Shown: positions 21,301-33,413, counted from the stretch's first letter. The stretch is 64,000 nt of DNA from Pieris napi (GCF_905475465.1 NC_062251.1:11320047-11384046), one strand, 5' to 3'. The notes: a model not told the origin generated them from the letters alone. Numbers and translations: made by a program.

Positions 21301-24300
21301 TCTTGCAGCGCGGCCGAAAGAAACGATACTTCTTGCGTTAAGTTCTGAAAGTATATAATTTTCATTATTAGAAACTTAAAAAATATTTGAAAATTTACGT
21401 TGTTATTTTTCCTTTTCTGGTTTGCTAGTCTGATAAAGTGTATTTTTTTTAAAACGAGTTATTTTGGACAGGATTACTGACTTTTCTTAAAGTTAAATCT
21501 TATATATTTAAGAAAACTATGATAGAGGTAAAATATAACGATATACCTTTAATGCATCTATTTTCTCAGTTAACCTCTGGTAGTCGTCCCTGCGCTCGCG
21601 CAGTTCATTGAGTATTGGCTTAAGGCTAAACGTTGCTTCCGACATATTGTTTGAACCCGCTTGCACTGGATATCTGAAACACAATTAAGTATGAAGGCAC
21701 TAACAAGATCTGTCTTTATTTTTACACAATAATAAAAAATTGGCATACATTTTATTTCTTACAATATAAACATTTTTTATGGCTGATTTAATACTAAATT
21801 GTAAGCAGAACAATACCAACCATATAATTGGTTTTCCTACTGATGACAAAGTATGATTGTAAAAGTTAGGTTAAGCAAAACACTGTAGAACTTGATCAGT
21901 CAAGTTATGAACTCAATCCAGCTTCATATAAAAATGACAAAACAAGATAAGCTTTATCTTAATCAAGTTAGATTAACAAAAAAATAATCTGTGTTGAGGT
22001 GAAGAGATACCATATGTACATTCAAGTAAATAAATATTATGCCTTCTACTGCAAACAAAATTTGACTCTCGACAATATGCTGCTTCTATTTCAGACAGAG
22101 AAACCCGACATAAACGCTTTAATACAAATCATTAAACACCATCTAAAGAAACTTTAAAAGAAAATTACATTATAATATAATAATATATGGTCGGCAAGAT
22201 ATGCTCTGTAAATTTGTGACTACCTTCATTAAATATTTATTTAAATGCTCGTATAAGTTAAAGATTAAAAATATAAATTCTACGTACGGTGCTCCCTCAC
22301 TAGTAACCGATGAACTAGGCGAGGCATCAGGTGAGTACTTGGGCGCTGGGGACGTAGCGGAGCGGGGCAGAGTAGACCCGAGGGGTGCGTTCTCGCCCAC
22401 TTCGGATGTGCGTGACCCTTCCGATGACGCGTTCGCTGCGTTGTAGGCACACTCAATACGGGGTAGATAAATCTTACAGGGCTACCCCGTGGATTCATAC
22501 AAATAGCAGGGTTAATAGTTAATATGTTTAGTGGACTTATAAATGTATCTTATAATTTACTTAAAGTTACCTAAAATGCCTTATGTATGTGTAACTTGAA
22601 ACGTTGACGGCTCAAAAGAATTTCTTATATATTTTTGGTAAATAAATACTTTTCGTGTATCACAGTAAAATGCTCGCCTGTATTACCACTAAGTAAAGTT
22701 ACGAATTACGCAATAAAAATATTTAACAAGAAAAAGTATAACGTAAGCAAAACCTTATATATTTTTGTTTTTGCAAACTTCTTCACTGGAATTCAATATA
22801 TAAATGTAATCAGTTAAAGCTATTAACAGTGCTATAGAGATTAAGAAAGAAATTTAACAAGATTAACGGATAATAAGATTAAAATAAAAAAGATTAAACA
22901 AAACAGAAAGACTGCACTATTAGGCAAATTTACACATATAAGTTTATTCATGATTCCAATAATTATAGAAAATACGACCGTGTTGAGAAAAATTAAAAAT
23001 ATATATACATTTTTAATTTTAAGATGTTACTTTGATGTTGGTTTATTTGTTATTAAAGTATGTAATTAATAAGTGTCGGCAACATATTCATTTTATGAAA
23101 TTTCAGTGACACAAGGACAAAACACAAATATATATTTACCTCGTAATTCCGTGTGCTGGGGCGCTAGCGTGCAAGAATGACATAATATAAGCAACATGAT
23201 TGAGATAAATACATGAACACAATGGGAAACTCTCGAAGCAAGAAATGACTCGAGTCGCAGTTAATTTTAAACATAGAAAAAAAATTGTCAATTCGAACTT
23301 CGAATCACATCTTGGTCGATTTTTCAAATTGACGTTCAAAATATGGAACTAGGCTAGTTCTAATCGGAGTGACGAAATTCTGTAGAAATTTGCGTGATAG
23401 TTAAAAGCTATTACATATATAATATAATTTGATACATAAAACGCTTTAGATGTGTATTCAGTTAAAGAAAATTAACTGTGCTTCGAGCATTGCAAAGGAA
23501 CAACAAGAATAGATTCGACTTTTCATGAATCAAAGTGAATTGCAAGACAACACTGTTATAAGCGTTTGTAAGCAGAAGAAAAATTAGTTTGTTTTAAATA
23601 AACAATAAATGTGCGTTAACATGATAAGAAAAGCGTGAAGGACCCTCAACGGATATGTACACATATATAAGAAGAGATAAGCGTAATTGAAACAGCACTA
23701 TACAATTTTCAACAGATCCGAGTACCAGAATAATAAGAATCTCGAAACAACCCGTAAACGAAACACTTATATAATTTATAAAACCCACATTCACATTTCT
23801 TGCGGCATTTTTTGCACTTTAGAAACATACCACGGCTACAAAGTTTCACGATATACTGACGCTATATATAAAGCGCTTAAATTATAATATATTTCATACT
23901 AAATTCTACACAAGTGACTCGTTCAGCGCAAATCGTTTGTGTCGATAAACTGCAGTTATCTGCTCTCCACATTATCTAACCGATTTGACCTCGAATTACA
24001 TCATGTTTACCTGTTCATATAAGCACATACAAAATATATATCGCGTGCTAATACATAGTGTAGAGCGCAAAGAATTTTGGTGATATCATTACGTACAATG
24101 CAAATATTATCATAAAACCAAATATAGATAAGTACTAAGTTTTTGAACTTTATGGCATAATGGCCATAAAGGTTAAAAAATGTGTAGGCTGTAGGATGTC
24201 TTTGTTTTTTAGACTTTGGCCTAGAAAATGCAACGTAGCGTTGTGAACAATAACAAAAAAATTGTCTTTTAAATAAGAATATTAGTTTTTTTAGCTTCCA

Positions 24301-27300
24301 TAAGTCAAAGAAGTTTTAATCTCATAGTTATAAGTTTTCCTGTATTTATATAGTGGTAAATTCTGAAAGTGTTTTTTATTGTATCAAAGCATTCGTCTAT
24401 ATAATATAAATATGTTACTAATCTTTTGTGTTAGAATTAAAAAAAATTGTCTAAGCATTTTTTCATTTGAATAGTTAACTGTTTAGCTTCAAAGTCAAAA
24501 AGTTTCAAAGGCAGTCATTAGACACAAAACCGAAATATTATCAAGTCTATTTGTTATTTCTAGTATCACTACTTAGGGATGTGACATTCTGTATATAAAA
24601 TCGATTTTTTATAAATCGATTGTTTTTTTAGCATTTATTAATAGATTTTTCTTGATTTTTAATTAATTAAAAATAAACAATAGAAATTATAAACACAAAT
24701 TAAGTTTTAGAATAATCAAAATTGAAATTAACCTAATCTGGTTTTGATAGATTTTAGGTGAAATTTGATAGATATTGAGTTTATGCCTTTTCAGTAGCAC
24801 ATTGCAGTATTTTTGTTTTCTTTTTTATTGTATGTAACCTTGTGCAGCTGAATAAATTTATTTTACTTTTAAATTATAGTGTTCAATCCAAACTTGAGTT
24901 TTTGTGAAAGCAACTGGTTTTATCACCCTTTCGATTCTCCCTAATAGTTCGAGGTCCGGGTTATAAAGATCAGACATTATGTCGAGAGGTGGCAGATGAA
25001 AATCGACTATGATTGATTTTCAATGATAAAAAGAATCGATTAGTCAATCTTCTATAATATCTACCTGTGAGTCTTCTGCCCATACACAATTAATGATTCA
25101 ATGTTATGAAGCTTTTACGGGAAATGTAATGGGGTCGAAGTATAGACACTGTATTTTGTAAGATATATTTTATTTATTATTTTCAGGATGATATTTAATA
25201 TCACCTACACATGTTATATTTGAAATTTGAGGCAATACTGATTAATTTTTAGGATAAGGATATATATAATAAGAAAATCGCGGAGAAACTTTTTGTAATA
25301 TTAGTATAAAGAAGAATTTAATAAGTGTGCAATGTGTACAGAAATGTAGTAAGGATATTAATTTGTTTGCCATTTTAAAAAACTAATTAGATTAGTATTA
25401 ATGTGCAATTAGAAAATGTGTTTTAGTATTGTTTAATAAATAATTTTCTAAACTATTCGTTTCACTACAAGATACTTACAGGGACCCGTGTTTTCTGTGA
25501 GACAAAACGGAATTTTTAGGATTTATACATATGGGTCATTTTATTGTTAATAGCCCGAATATATACTATAAGAATAACCAAATTACTTACTATATAATAT
25601 TTATAATTACTAGTGTACATAACACATAATACACACAACAGTGTAGTACAATAAACATATATTTACTATATATATTTTTTTTGTTTGGGATTACTACTAC
25701 TAGTGGCGCCATCTTCGTGTGATAATAAAAACTCTTGTACCCGTTTTAAAAAAGTAGGGAATATAGGTATTTAATTAGCAATTTATTAACAAGGGTAATT
25801 GACAAAAAAAATATAAATACAAAGAAATTTTATATAGTTTGCATTAAACAATAACCAGACTTATAACACGTGGACTGAAGATAGTGTTTGCTACTAGTCG
25901 TTACTTCGTTACTATGGTAACCGATCTTTTGCATTGACCTTAAACCACTTAAGTGTCTAACTGGGGTACTGTTGGCTATATTTCAAATTCCTAAAACATT
26001 TTATATAGTAATGTAAGACACATTACTTGGTACATTAAGAGAAAATTACTCTAATAATAAGCATTTTGAGATTTTCTTTTCCAAATTAATACAATTATGA
26101 TTTAAATTAAATGAATACTTTCAAAGGGAGTGTGTATTTTATTGTTGTTTTTTACGCAGTTACAAACAATCATGGATTTTTTTAGATAATTTTAATAAAA
26201 AAATAATGCTGCTATATAATTGATGTGTATGTGTATAAAATCTGTATTGTCTGTATTGTTTGGGCATACATATTGTTTTAGAATTTATAAATATAAAAAA
26301 AAGTAGATTTGTCTTTGTTAAGAAATTACCAGCTTCAATACTTTATAAAAAATGTCTTCATTGTTATAAATTTATTTAACGTTCGTCAAATATATCGGTG
26401 AAAAATAAATATATTTTAATAATAAGTTCTACAGACCGGCCAGATGCGCGATGTTATCAGCAGATCCGAAGCGATTGGAGCGTGAGAAGAGGTGGGCGAA
26501 TTCCCTTGGCGCCGCCATTACGCTTCCGCACAAACCAGTGATTCCGTCGCGTATACAACCGCCCACATTTCTATAAAAATAAATTTTATATATAGCAACG
26601 TAGCATTATCATTAATTTAGTTTTTATTGGATTTAGATTTTAACTCACTTAAGCCCTTGCCCCATATCCCGTAACACTTCCCGTGGTTGTCTGTGTGATT
26701 GTCCGCTTGTACCATGTTGCTGTAACAAATATATTGTAGTTTATACATGTAATAACAGTTCTGAAATTTGTCTTAACTATATAATAATGGCGTATATGGC
26801 ATCAATAATTTCAGTGAAAAGAAATCGAAATTATATTTAGATTCGGAAAATTTATGTACCATTGAATATTACGTGGGTAACACTGAAAATGTTTAGAATT
26901 GGCCAGTTATTTATTTATTTTATAGAACAGGGGGGAAACGGACAGGAGGCTCACCTGATGTTAAGTGATACCGCCGTCCATGGACACTCTCAATGCCAGA
27001 GGGCTTTAAATTTTAGAACTCTTTGGTAACCTAATGAAGTATATTGCATTCATTTGTCATTTGTTTTTATGAATTGGCGGCAAATCTAAAACTCTTGGTA
27101 CACGTTAAAATGAACCTAACGCGAGAAAATTTTGGGTCAATGATTTATTATGACTTTTGTTGGGGGCTTACTCAACAACAAAGCTATGATAGGCTGCGAT
27201 TAGCATTTCTTAATGAAGCCCCATCTCGTGCCACTATTTAAAATTGGTTTAACGAGTTTAAGCGTGGACAATCTGTAGAGAGGAACGGAGATTCCTTCAA

Positions 27301-30300
27301 TAAACAATAAAAGTATTGGCAACTTTCCAAAAAGCCGTTTTTCATTTTCTAAACATTTTCAGTGTTACCTAGGTAATAAAAAATGTATCCAATAAATAAA
27401 TTACATATTATCTCATATACGTACTTGAAAGAACAGACAATAAGATTACCTCCCAGTTTTTTATCCGTTTGTTATATCCCTCGAGTTTCTTTTGCAATTG
27501 TACAATACAGAGGGCGCTCTTCTGGTTTTTCTTCTCAAACACAGCCTTGATCCGCTGCAACTGTTGCTTATCTGCATTCGCTGCTAACTTCAGGTACTCG
27601 TTTACGTTATCTGTTTTAATCAAGCGATATATCAGCACTTGAGACATAGGATAATGTGAAGAGAAATTATTATTACGGTTAAAAAGTAATATAATGTTCA
27701 GATTTTACTTAAGCATTGATCAACTGCTAACTCGGCTCACGTAGCTGTTTCAAAACAGCTGAAGATTCGCGATACACTGACACCTCACGAGAGTAATTTT
27801 AAATATGTGTGAATAGGTACACGGAGTATTTAAAATGTTGCTTTATAACAATAAATCAAAATTTGAATACTGCTGATCAAAAGAATATACATGTATATCG
27901 TAAAATTGAGAAGAAGACTATGTGAAAATCTATGAAAACGTGTGCTTTAATACTAAAACAGATTTATATAGACAGATATAACAGTTTTACCATTATATAA
28001 ATAATAACTATCAAGTTAGTCAAAAGTCGTATAAACTAACCGATACAGTAAAGGTAAAAATATTAAAGCATTCAGCATATTACATATGATAATATATTCA
28101 GATATTTTATAAAAATAAGGTAATTTACTCACCATCTCTTATAGTCTGTTCGAGCCGTATAAGATACTTCGTTCTCTCGATCTTACTATTGAGATGCGCA
28201 ATGGCAGCCTGTGCCTTAGCAGACGCCACATTGCCTTCACTATCTTCCGCTGAAATTATAATAAGATTAAGGAGCAGTTGCTAATGGTAAGAATATTTTT
28301 TAATGTTTTTGTCTAATACTAGACACAATTTTAAACTCTTAAAGTCGTCAGTTCGACATACGACAATGCACGAATGTATTATCTTTACAGTAATACTTCT
28401 TCATACAGTTAAACGTGTGGAAACGAGTCTGTCAAAATCTCAATCAACATCGGCGAAGAGGCGTTGTGAGACAATGCTCGTGTTAGCGCACCCTAATCAA
28501 AAGGCTGGAACTAGAGTATATACTATGGTTAATATCGATCTTACTATGATTGAGCTAATATCAGAATCTAGCGAAGACAGTTCGTCACTGCGCCCGATTA
28601 ATGCGCGCGCTTACACATTTCAATAATACGAAGTTTCTTAATAATGAAAGAATAATAATAATAATATGATTAGACAATTCACACCAAATGACCTAGTCCC
28701 ATGCTAAGCTGGTGAAGCTTGTGTTATGGGTACTAGGCAACGGATATAGATACATATTATAGATAGATAGACATATAAATACATATTTAATCACCCAAGA
28801 CCTAAGCACAACACCAAATGCTCATCACATCGATGTTTGTCTCAGCCGGGGATCGAACCCGGGACCCATGGATTCGCAGTCAGGGGTACTAACCACTAGA
28901 CCAATGAGCCGTCAGAATAGAGATGAATATGCTATAATTGAACATTCTGTGTGCTAGTGTGTGTTGAGCCTTAAATCGAACGCATAGAAGGCTGATTACT
29001 TGCACTTATAATTGTAGAGCCTTTATTTTATCAGTGTCGTTTTAACACAACACTTAATCACTACTCATTATCGCGTAATATTCTATTTGATTGTAGAATT
29101 ACTTACATCCTTTCGTTAAATAATCCCCATCTTGACCTGAAAAGTATATTAAACACACATTTACAAACTCATAAAAAAGCGTTTAAAGAAAACAACAACA
29201 TGAATTTTGGAAAACAATTAAAAAATATACAAAACAGATCTGTCCTTTTCATTATAACGTAAATAAAGTTTGACGAAAAGAGAGAAAAGATTACTTTGGT
29301 ACAGTGGAAATACTGATGGAGGTTTCATTGATCAGCGAATTTTATATCGTATTTTTAATTAGTTTTTCATATCAATAGAGGATTTATATGTTAACTTTTA
29401 ACTAGTGTAACACTAAATGTCAAAACAGGAGTTTCCATTAGGATAATGTTGCTTTTATATTACATGACCTTAAATTGTCTATGTTACCTCTGTAAGCCGG
29501 TGAGCCATATTCATCAGCGGAAAGGGCATATGACATAGGGCTGTAGACGGCGGTGACATAGTCTCCAGGGATTATATTCGATATATTCTTCTTTTGCGGC
29601 GAATCTTCTAATCTGAAATTTAAAGTTTATATCATGAGAACCAATAGGTTATAAAATTCTCTTATAGTAGAAATGTGTAAAACAGACATAAGTAAATTGT
29701 AGCGAGGAATTTCTTAAATTGTTTCTATACAAATCCCCTTTTTATACATAAACGTACTATAAGCATCGCATTCACACTTTGTCGATAAAAAACCAGTCAA
29801 AACATTATTTTACTAAATGAGCCAGGAATAGTGTATGTAAGTATTTATATGAGCAAGTACACTATATAATTTAAAGTTATTTGTCCAACAGTCTTTTTAT
29901 AACTAGGAATGTTCAGTTTCGGATACACAATAACTCTAATATCGATTAATAATAACTAGTTTTGATTTATTAAAAAACATTCTTAGCAACTACACTATTC
30001 AGCCCATTCAAAGTAAAATAACAAACTAAATTCTATATAATAAAGTTATAAATGACGCCAAAATAGCACACAGTCTATACAAATTCAACAATTTTTTGCA
30101 GTATTTTCTAGCAAAAAATTGATGAAATCTCCTTGGTTTTGTAATGAAAAAAATCATAAATTACTAATTATTTTTATAGATATATATCAGAGATAATAAA
30201 ATTTGCACTTTGTGTAAAATACTAGAAACTGAAAAGTATTGTTACAACGCAAATTGATATTATACTAGAAAGTTGCTAATACCGAGAGGTTTCAATAGCC

Positions 30301-32736
30301 TCTCCAATTAAAACTGTAACTGGCTTAAACTGCATCGGGTGAAAGGTGCATGTCAAGTTACGAATTAATTGATTTAATATTATAAAATTACGTAATTCTA
30401 AGTGAGTTAATTCATAATCGATATTTTCCTGTTTTTGGTTGCTATTTACTCTTCCGATTTAGGGGTTTTCGTTATTTAACAGGGATTAGTATTAGGTCAT
30501 TTTAAAAATAAAGAATTATTTTTTCTGGCGATAACATTTTCGTACATGTAGTCTAAGCAGACAAACATATATACGACAAAACATCTAACAAGATAGACTC
30601 GGTTTGATATATTTATCTATAGAAAACTGGTCGGGCCATAAGTTCTGTTACAAATGAAAATGAAAGTTTCTCAACTTTTTAATTATTTTGAATCTGAAAC
30701 ACGTATATTATTTTAAAACTTCTTTAGATTTTGCGCCATTTCACATATTTTTTGTGTTCATTATCAAATTACAATATGGAAAGAAAATAGGATTGCAGTG
30801 ATCGCCTTGCAAAGTGGGAATGGAGCCGTCGGTCATATTCCAGACCCTTCAAAAGCTTGGTATATGCCGTATGTTCGTATATCGTACAATCAACAGATAA
30901 AAAAATGCATTTTCATTTGTAACAGAACTTATAGCTGGATTAGTGGTCTAAGATCCCGCTATACAACGACCTTCACCGAGATGCTTATTTAATGAAACTT
31001 ATTTTATATTTAATTTAATATGTCAATAAATATAATCCATATGGGTTGTATTTTAATTAATATTAAAAAAAAAAATTTTTTTTAAACATTTCACCGGTAT
31101 GATTATTAGATAAATTCTATACCAATCGAAAGTATGAAGCCCATAGAATATGCAAACGTTAGGTTGTTTTTAATCAATTAATTATTTATGTGTATATTTT
31201 TTATGTGACACTAAAGTATATATACATCTTTAGTATAAAAGAAGGTTATAGTGATACATATATAATACTACCCTGATTAAAAATATTGATTGAAAAAAGT
31301 TCAAAAAATTTACTACATGCAAATTATAAAAAACTTTTTTTTTTTTAATATTAATTAAACATACTCTGGACTGAAATTTGCTAGACAACCCATATGGATT
31401 ATATTTATTGACATATTATGTTAAATATAAAATAAGTTTCATTAAATAAGCATCTCGGTGAAGGTCGTTGTATAGCGGGATCTTATACTATAGGTATATA
31501 CATTTAAATACGGAATTGAAACTTACTCTCGTGACGTATTTCCGGTTGTGTTAGCAGAAAGGGGGCTGGTACCAAGATCCCTGGAATGCGACTTTACGTG
31601 ATGAGAACGAGGCTCTCCGTGACGGGACGATGAATCCTGAAAATCCCATTAGTGAAGGTATTTGTTAATTATATTAAGAAATAATGTTCAAACACAGACA
31701 CATTTTGTGTTATTTAAGATAAGTTGTCAAGATCATTTCCGTTTACATTTATCTGCCATTGACCTTTCGATAAAGTTAATACTAAAATGAATTTTGTATC
31801 ATTCCTACAACTACTCAGCAACTGATTTCAGTATGAGATTAGCTGGATTTCTTACATTTCTAGAACGTGTGCCCATAGGAACATCTAAATTTTGTTCTTA
31901 GTTAAGCAAAGGAAATCCGTGGACTAACAAAGCAGCTATAGTATGGGCGCTGTAGTATGTTGCGGGTGACAGTTTCGGTAACGAAAGTTGAAAGTTGCCG
32001 CGATTTACAAACTATGACTTAGTATTTCAGCTGTACTTCATTCGTAATATATTAAATCATTAATAACTGTAGTAACTTAAATTTAACCCAGCCAGAATGT
32101 TCTAGTCTACAAATAAAGTCAAATTGAAAGAAAAATTAAGCAACTGTCACCCGCACCATGATTCTTCTTCTTGTAGTGTCTCTCCACTACTGGAGGGTGG
32201 CGGTCAGCTCGTCATACTTCTTCTTATTCTTTGCCAAGCGCATCAGCTGTTCTACGCTGGCCACTCCCGTCAATTCTCTGATATTGTGGAGCCACGACTT
32301 CCTCCTGCCAGGGCGTCTTTTTCCCTCGACCTAGCCCATTATGATGACTTTAAGAAGGTCGGTACCGTTCGTGTCGCACACTACAGCGCACATAGTAAAA
32401 GTTGTTAAACTGTCTTCTAAATGCACTATAACAGGAGAATCTCTCGCCACTAAACATCTGACATTGATATCATATCTTGTAATATAGTCCGAGTGATAAC
32501 TATGTATGTTTTTCTTCATCTTGCCAGACGTAATATCACCGTTTCCTGCTTAAAAAACAATTTTAATTTGTTTCGGTACTTACACTGACATGATGCACCG
32601 TGGACGGCGACTGGACCCTCGATCGTATCAACGCATCGTCAGTCAAGGCGGGATCTCTGGCCAGATCCACTGTGGACGGGGACTGGCTCCTACTGGATCC
32701 CTTACTGTGTCCATGTCCAACGTGCAATGTATCCAT
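18205..32736 (-). CDS. Dmtn: TMCC-family ER membrane protein (dementin / TMCC2 orthologue), complete coding sequence
   Basis: TMCC proteins sit in the endoplasmic reticulum through two C-terminal membrane helices; human TMCC1 acts at ER-endosome contacts and fly dementin with the amyloid precursor-like protein. Coding exons, 5' to 3' on the minus strand: 32736-32584, 31636-31527, 29612-29488, 29136-29107, 28249-28133, 27610-27450, 26719-26649, 26570-26437, 22435-22288, 21673-21547, 21344-21234, 20841-20734, 19651-19485 and 18331-18205. All have GT/AG borders and compatible phases, giving 562 residues. Residues 1-140 are Ser/His-rich and probably disordered. Residues 140-255 hold a coiled coil with EYLKLAANADKQQ and FEKKNQKSA. 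PREFAHLFSRSNRFGSADNI lies near 280. Residues 380-470 hold the second coiled coil (RLEEQINDLTELHQNE, then EKVQYQSEERIRDIHEAL). Membrane segments are at about 490-516 and 524-541. The start is the first ATG of the 5'-most exon; an AG right before it may be an acceptor from a non-coding exon. Confidence 0.92.
18380..18625 (-). repeat. 3' end of a LINE, same family as 34860-36741
   Basis: Read on the minus strand it matches the 3' UTR of the plus-strand LINE near 36565-36715, with the shared blocks AAAAAGAGTGGCGG, TTGCCAGTTCTTCT and AACTGG. It lies in the last Dmtn intron in the gene's own orientation. Confidence 0.75.
19206..19438. mobile_element. MITE with TTA target duplication, Harbinger-like, poly(C) blocks
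   Basis: Starts GGGAGCGTTCAAGTATTACG and ends with its exact reverse complement. TTA lies on both sides (19203-19205 and 19439-19441). GG-starting TIRs and a 3 bp TWA duplication are typical of PIF/Harbinger elements. The inside has two runs of C followed by ATGTAACGCAC and no ORF. It is 233 bp long and lies in the last Dmtn intron. Confidence 0.88.
19485..19651 (-). CDS. Dmtn: Dmtn exon: first membrane helix
   Basis: Begins ISKLEQW, then a Gly/Ala-rich stretch and a hydrophobic run (VVVVKLLNVALTLLQLALLL) ending MPFLKT. This is the TMCC signature before the second helix. Confidence 0.92.
20350..20638 (+). repeat. tRNA-derived SINE, copy 3
   Basis: The only near full-length copy in plus orientation. 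The head reads AGCCTAGTGGCTTCAGCG (A box) and GTAGGTTCGACCCCGGC (B box). The body ends at GGTTGTAGTGCCAC. It is an intronic insertion in Dmtn, opposite to the gene. Confidence 0.9.
20734..20841 (-). CDS. Dmtn: Dmtn exon: coiled coil
   Basis: Encodes VENLKQALTDVEEKVQYQ and SEERIRDIHEALDLCPTK, the most conserved TMCC block. 36 whole codons. Confidence 0.94.
21234..21344 (-). CDS. Dmtn: Dmtn exon: coiled coil
   Basis: Encodes NLTQEVSFLSAALQEERFK and TERLEEQINDLTELHQNE. 37 whole codons. Confidence 0.94.
21547..21673 (-). CDS. Dmtn: Dmtn exon: start of C-terminal coiled coil
   Basis: Encodes YPVQAGSNNMSEATFSLKP and ILNELRERRDDYQRLTEK through IDALK. The first base completes a proline codon. Confidence 0.9.
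22288..22435 (-). CDS. Dmtn: Dmtn exon: Ser/Pro-rich linker
   Basis: Encodes a disordered linker with PLGSTLPRSATSPAPKYSP and PSSSVTSEGAP. The donor is GTACGT. It is GC-richer than its surroundings and the phases match both neighbours. Confidence 0.85.
22436..26436 (-). other. large Dmtn intron, no feature recognised
   Basis: A 4 kb intron of AT-rich DNA. I found no exon, complete transposon or SINE in it. A short stretch near 24590-24640 repeats ATCGAT within T-rich sequence. Confidence 0.5.
26437..26570 (-). CDS. Dmtn: Dmtn exon: conserved membrane-proximal block
   Basis: Encodes NVGGCIRDGITGLCGSVM and PREFAHLFSRSNRFGSADNI, matching the TMCC block that ends in FGSADNI. Confidence 0.92.
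26649..26719 (-). CDS. Dmtn: Dmtn exon
   Basis: Encodes QHGTSGQSHRQPREVL and RDMGQGL. It continues directly from the NWE end of the 27450 exon, with donor GTGAGT. Confidence 0.88.
26920..27010. repeat. common lepidopteran interspersed repeat
   Basis: The stretch around GGAGGCTCACCTGATGTTAA and GATACCGCCGTCCATGG matches, from memory, a sequence seen at very high copy number in moth and butterfly genomes. Its class is not clear from this fragment. Confidence 0.5.
27102..27300 (+). pseudogene. mariner transposase N-terminal relic
   Basis: Reads MNLTRENFGSMIYYDF, then GLTQQQSYDRL, then, after a frame change, NWFNEFKRGQSVERNGD. These are the helix-turn-helix segments at the start of mariner transposases. 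The catalytic D,D(34)D part is absent. It lies in a Dmtn intron between two exons. Confidence 0.78.
27450..27610 (-). CDS. Dmtn: Dmtn exon: first coiled coil
   Basis: Encodes NVNEYLKLAANADKQQLQ and RIKAVFEKKNQKSA through YNKRIKNWE, highly typical of TMCC proteins. The acceptor is AAAACAG. An ATG upstream in the same frame (27647) lies in the intron and is not needed. Confidence 0.94.
28133..28249 (-). CDS. Dmtn: Dmtn exon: N-terminal part of coiled coil
   Basis: Encodes EDSEGNVASAKAQAAIAHLN and SKIERTKYLIRLEQTIRD. The donor is GTGAGT. Confidence 0.92.
28700..28912 (-). repeat. second tRNA-derived SINE type
   Basis: On the minus strand it begins with a tRNA-like head: TGGTCTAGTGGTTAGTACCC (A box) and GGGTTCGATCCCCGGC (B box). 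The body differs from the main SINE family here. It is not a functional tRNA gene, because it lacks a foldable acceptor stem and runs straight into the body. It sits in a Dmtn intron. Confidence 0.7.
29107..29136 (-). CDS. Dmtn: Dmtn 30-base microexon
   Basis: Adds GQDGDYLTKG between the 29488 and 28133 exons. It has TTTTCAG before it and GTAAGT after it. The phase is 1 on both sides and the length is a multiple of 3, so skipping it would keep the frame. Confidence 0.8.
29488..29612 (-). CDS. Dmtn: Dmtn exon: variable N-terminal region
   Basis: Encodes LEDSPQKKNISNIIPGDYV and YSPMSYALSADEYGSPAYR. Borders are AG/GTAACA and the phases fit both neighbours. Confidence 0.82.
30951..31483. mobile_element. 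MITE with 99 bp near-perfect terminal inverted repeats, TA duplication
   Basis: Arm 30951-31049 and arm 31385-31483 are reverse complements with 2 mismatches in 99 bases. Both start AGATCCCGCTATACAACG. TA flanks the element on both sides (30949-30950 and 31484-31485), the target duplication of Tc1/mariner elements. Inverted homology continues inward through an A/T-run block, after a 24 base insertion in the right arm. No transposase is present. It lies in a Dmtn intron. Confidence 0.88.
31527..31636 (-). CDS. Dmtn: Dmtn exon: Ser/His-rich region
   Basis: Encodes DSSSRHGEPRSHHVKSHSRD and LGTSPLSANTTGNTSR. The donor is GTAAGT, and a MITE ends about 36 bp downstream of the donor. Confidence 0.82.
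32155..32340 (-). pseudogene. RTE-type LINE 3' fragment
   Basis: The minus strand reads pieces such as KSWLHNIRELTGVASVEQLM and KNKKKYDELTATLQ, the typical end of RTE-type endonuclease/RT ORFs. It lies in the first Dmtn intron. Confidence 0.7.
32584..32736 (-). CDS. Dmtn: Dmtn first coding exon
   Basis: Starts at an ATG whose A is at 32736. Reads MDTLHVGHGHSKGSSRSQS, then PSTVDLARD, and ends HHVS before GTAAGT. 51 whole codons. Confidence 0.78.
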
Positions 32737-33413
32737 ACTAAACGTTTATATGCATTTTCACTTATTTAAACCGCTTGAATGATTTCGAATCCATTGTTTT
32801 GTGGATCTGGAAATAATTAGTAATTAAATGATCCAGTTTTTCCGAAACAATTCAACTTAGGATACGAACTTGCGAGCCCTCAGGCCGCGTCCATGGGACC
32901 CCAGTTCCATTAAATAAAGTCATTAATCAATTTGAATAAATCGTAAGGAACAATCTAGAAACTATATTTTAACTAATAATACGAAGGTTTATTTAGTAAG
33001 AAAGCTAGAATTTATTTGCAAGTGGAGTCAGAATAAAGTTTATTATAATTTTCATAACCGTAACTAAGATAGCTCGTAGCTATGCATGTTTCGTTGTAAT
33101 ACCACTCGTGAATACCAAAACACTTTCCAATGTCGACTTCCATAAACGAAGAAAAGTCAACCATGAAGGTTCTTATTGCATTACTATAGCTTATGAATGT
33201 TTAACTTACAATTTAATAGTTTGTCGTATTAATAAATAAGTTGATATCCGTATTATATAAATTAAAATTCTATAAATTTTGTTTATGTAAATCGAAAACT
33301 TTCCACTGTAGAAAAAACAAGCAAAGTCCACTGGGGTAGACAAGACTATCTTTTATGTCTTAATTATTATACATAATATAATTTATATAATGTATAGACA
33401 TAATATAAATAAA
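32737..33413. other. upstream of Dmtn first coding exon
   Basis: Expected to hold the 5' UTR, an upstream intron or the promoter of Dmtn. No clear promoter element could be assigned. Confidence 0.35.

Noticed and set aside
27611..27647. upstream ATG extension of the TMCC exon at 27450
   Set aside because: Lies in the intron before the AAAACAG acceptor; the upstream exon at 28133 joins in phase at 27610 and gives the family-typical sequence.
28830..28905. possible tRNA gene
   Set aside because: A and B boxes are present, but the acceptor stem does not pair and the sequence runs into a SINE body.
30798..30992. 64-residue open frame
   Set aside because: Runs into the MITE arm; no family resemblance.
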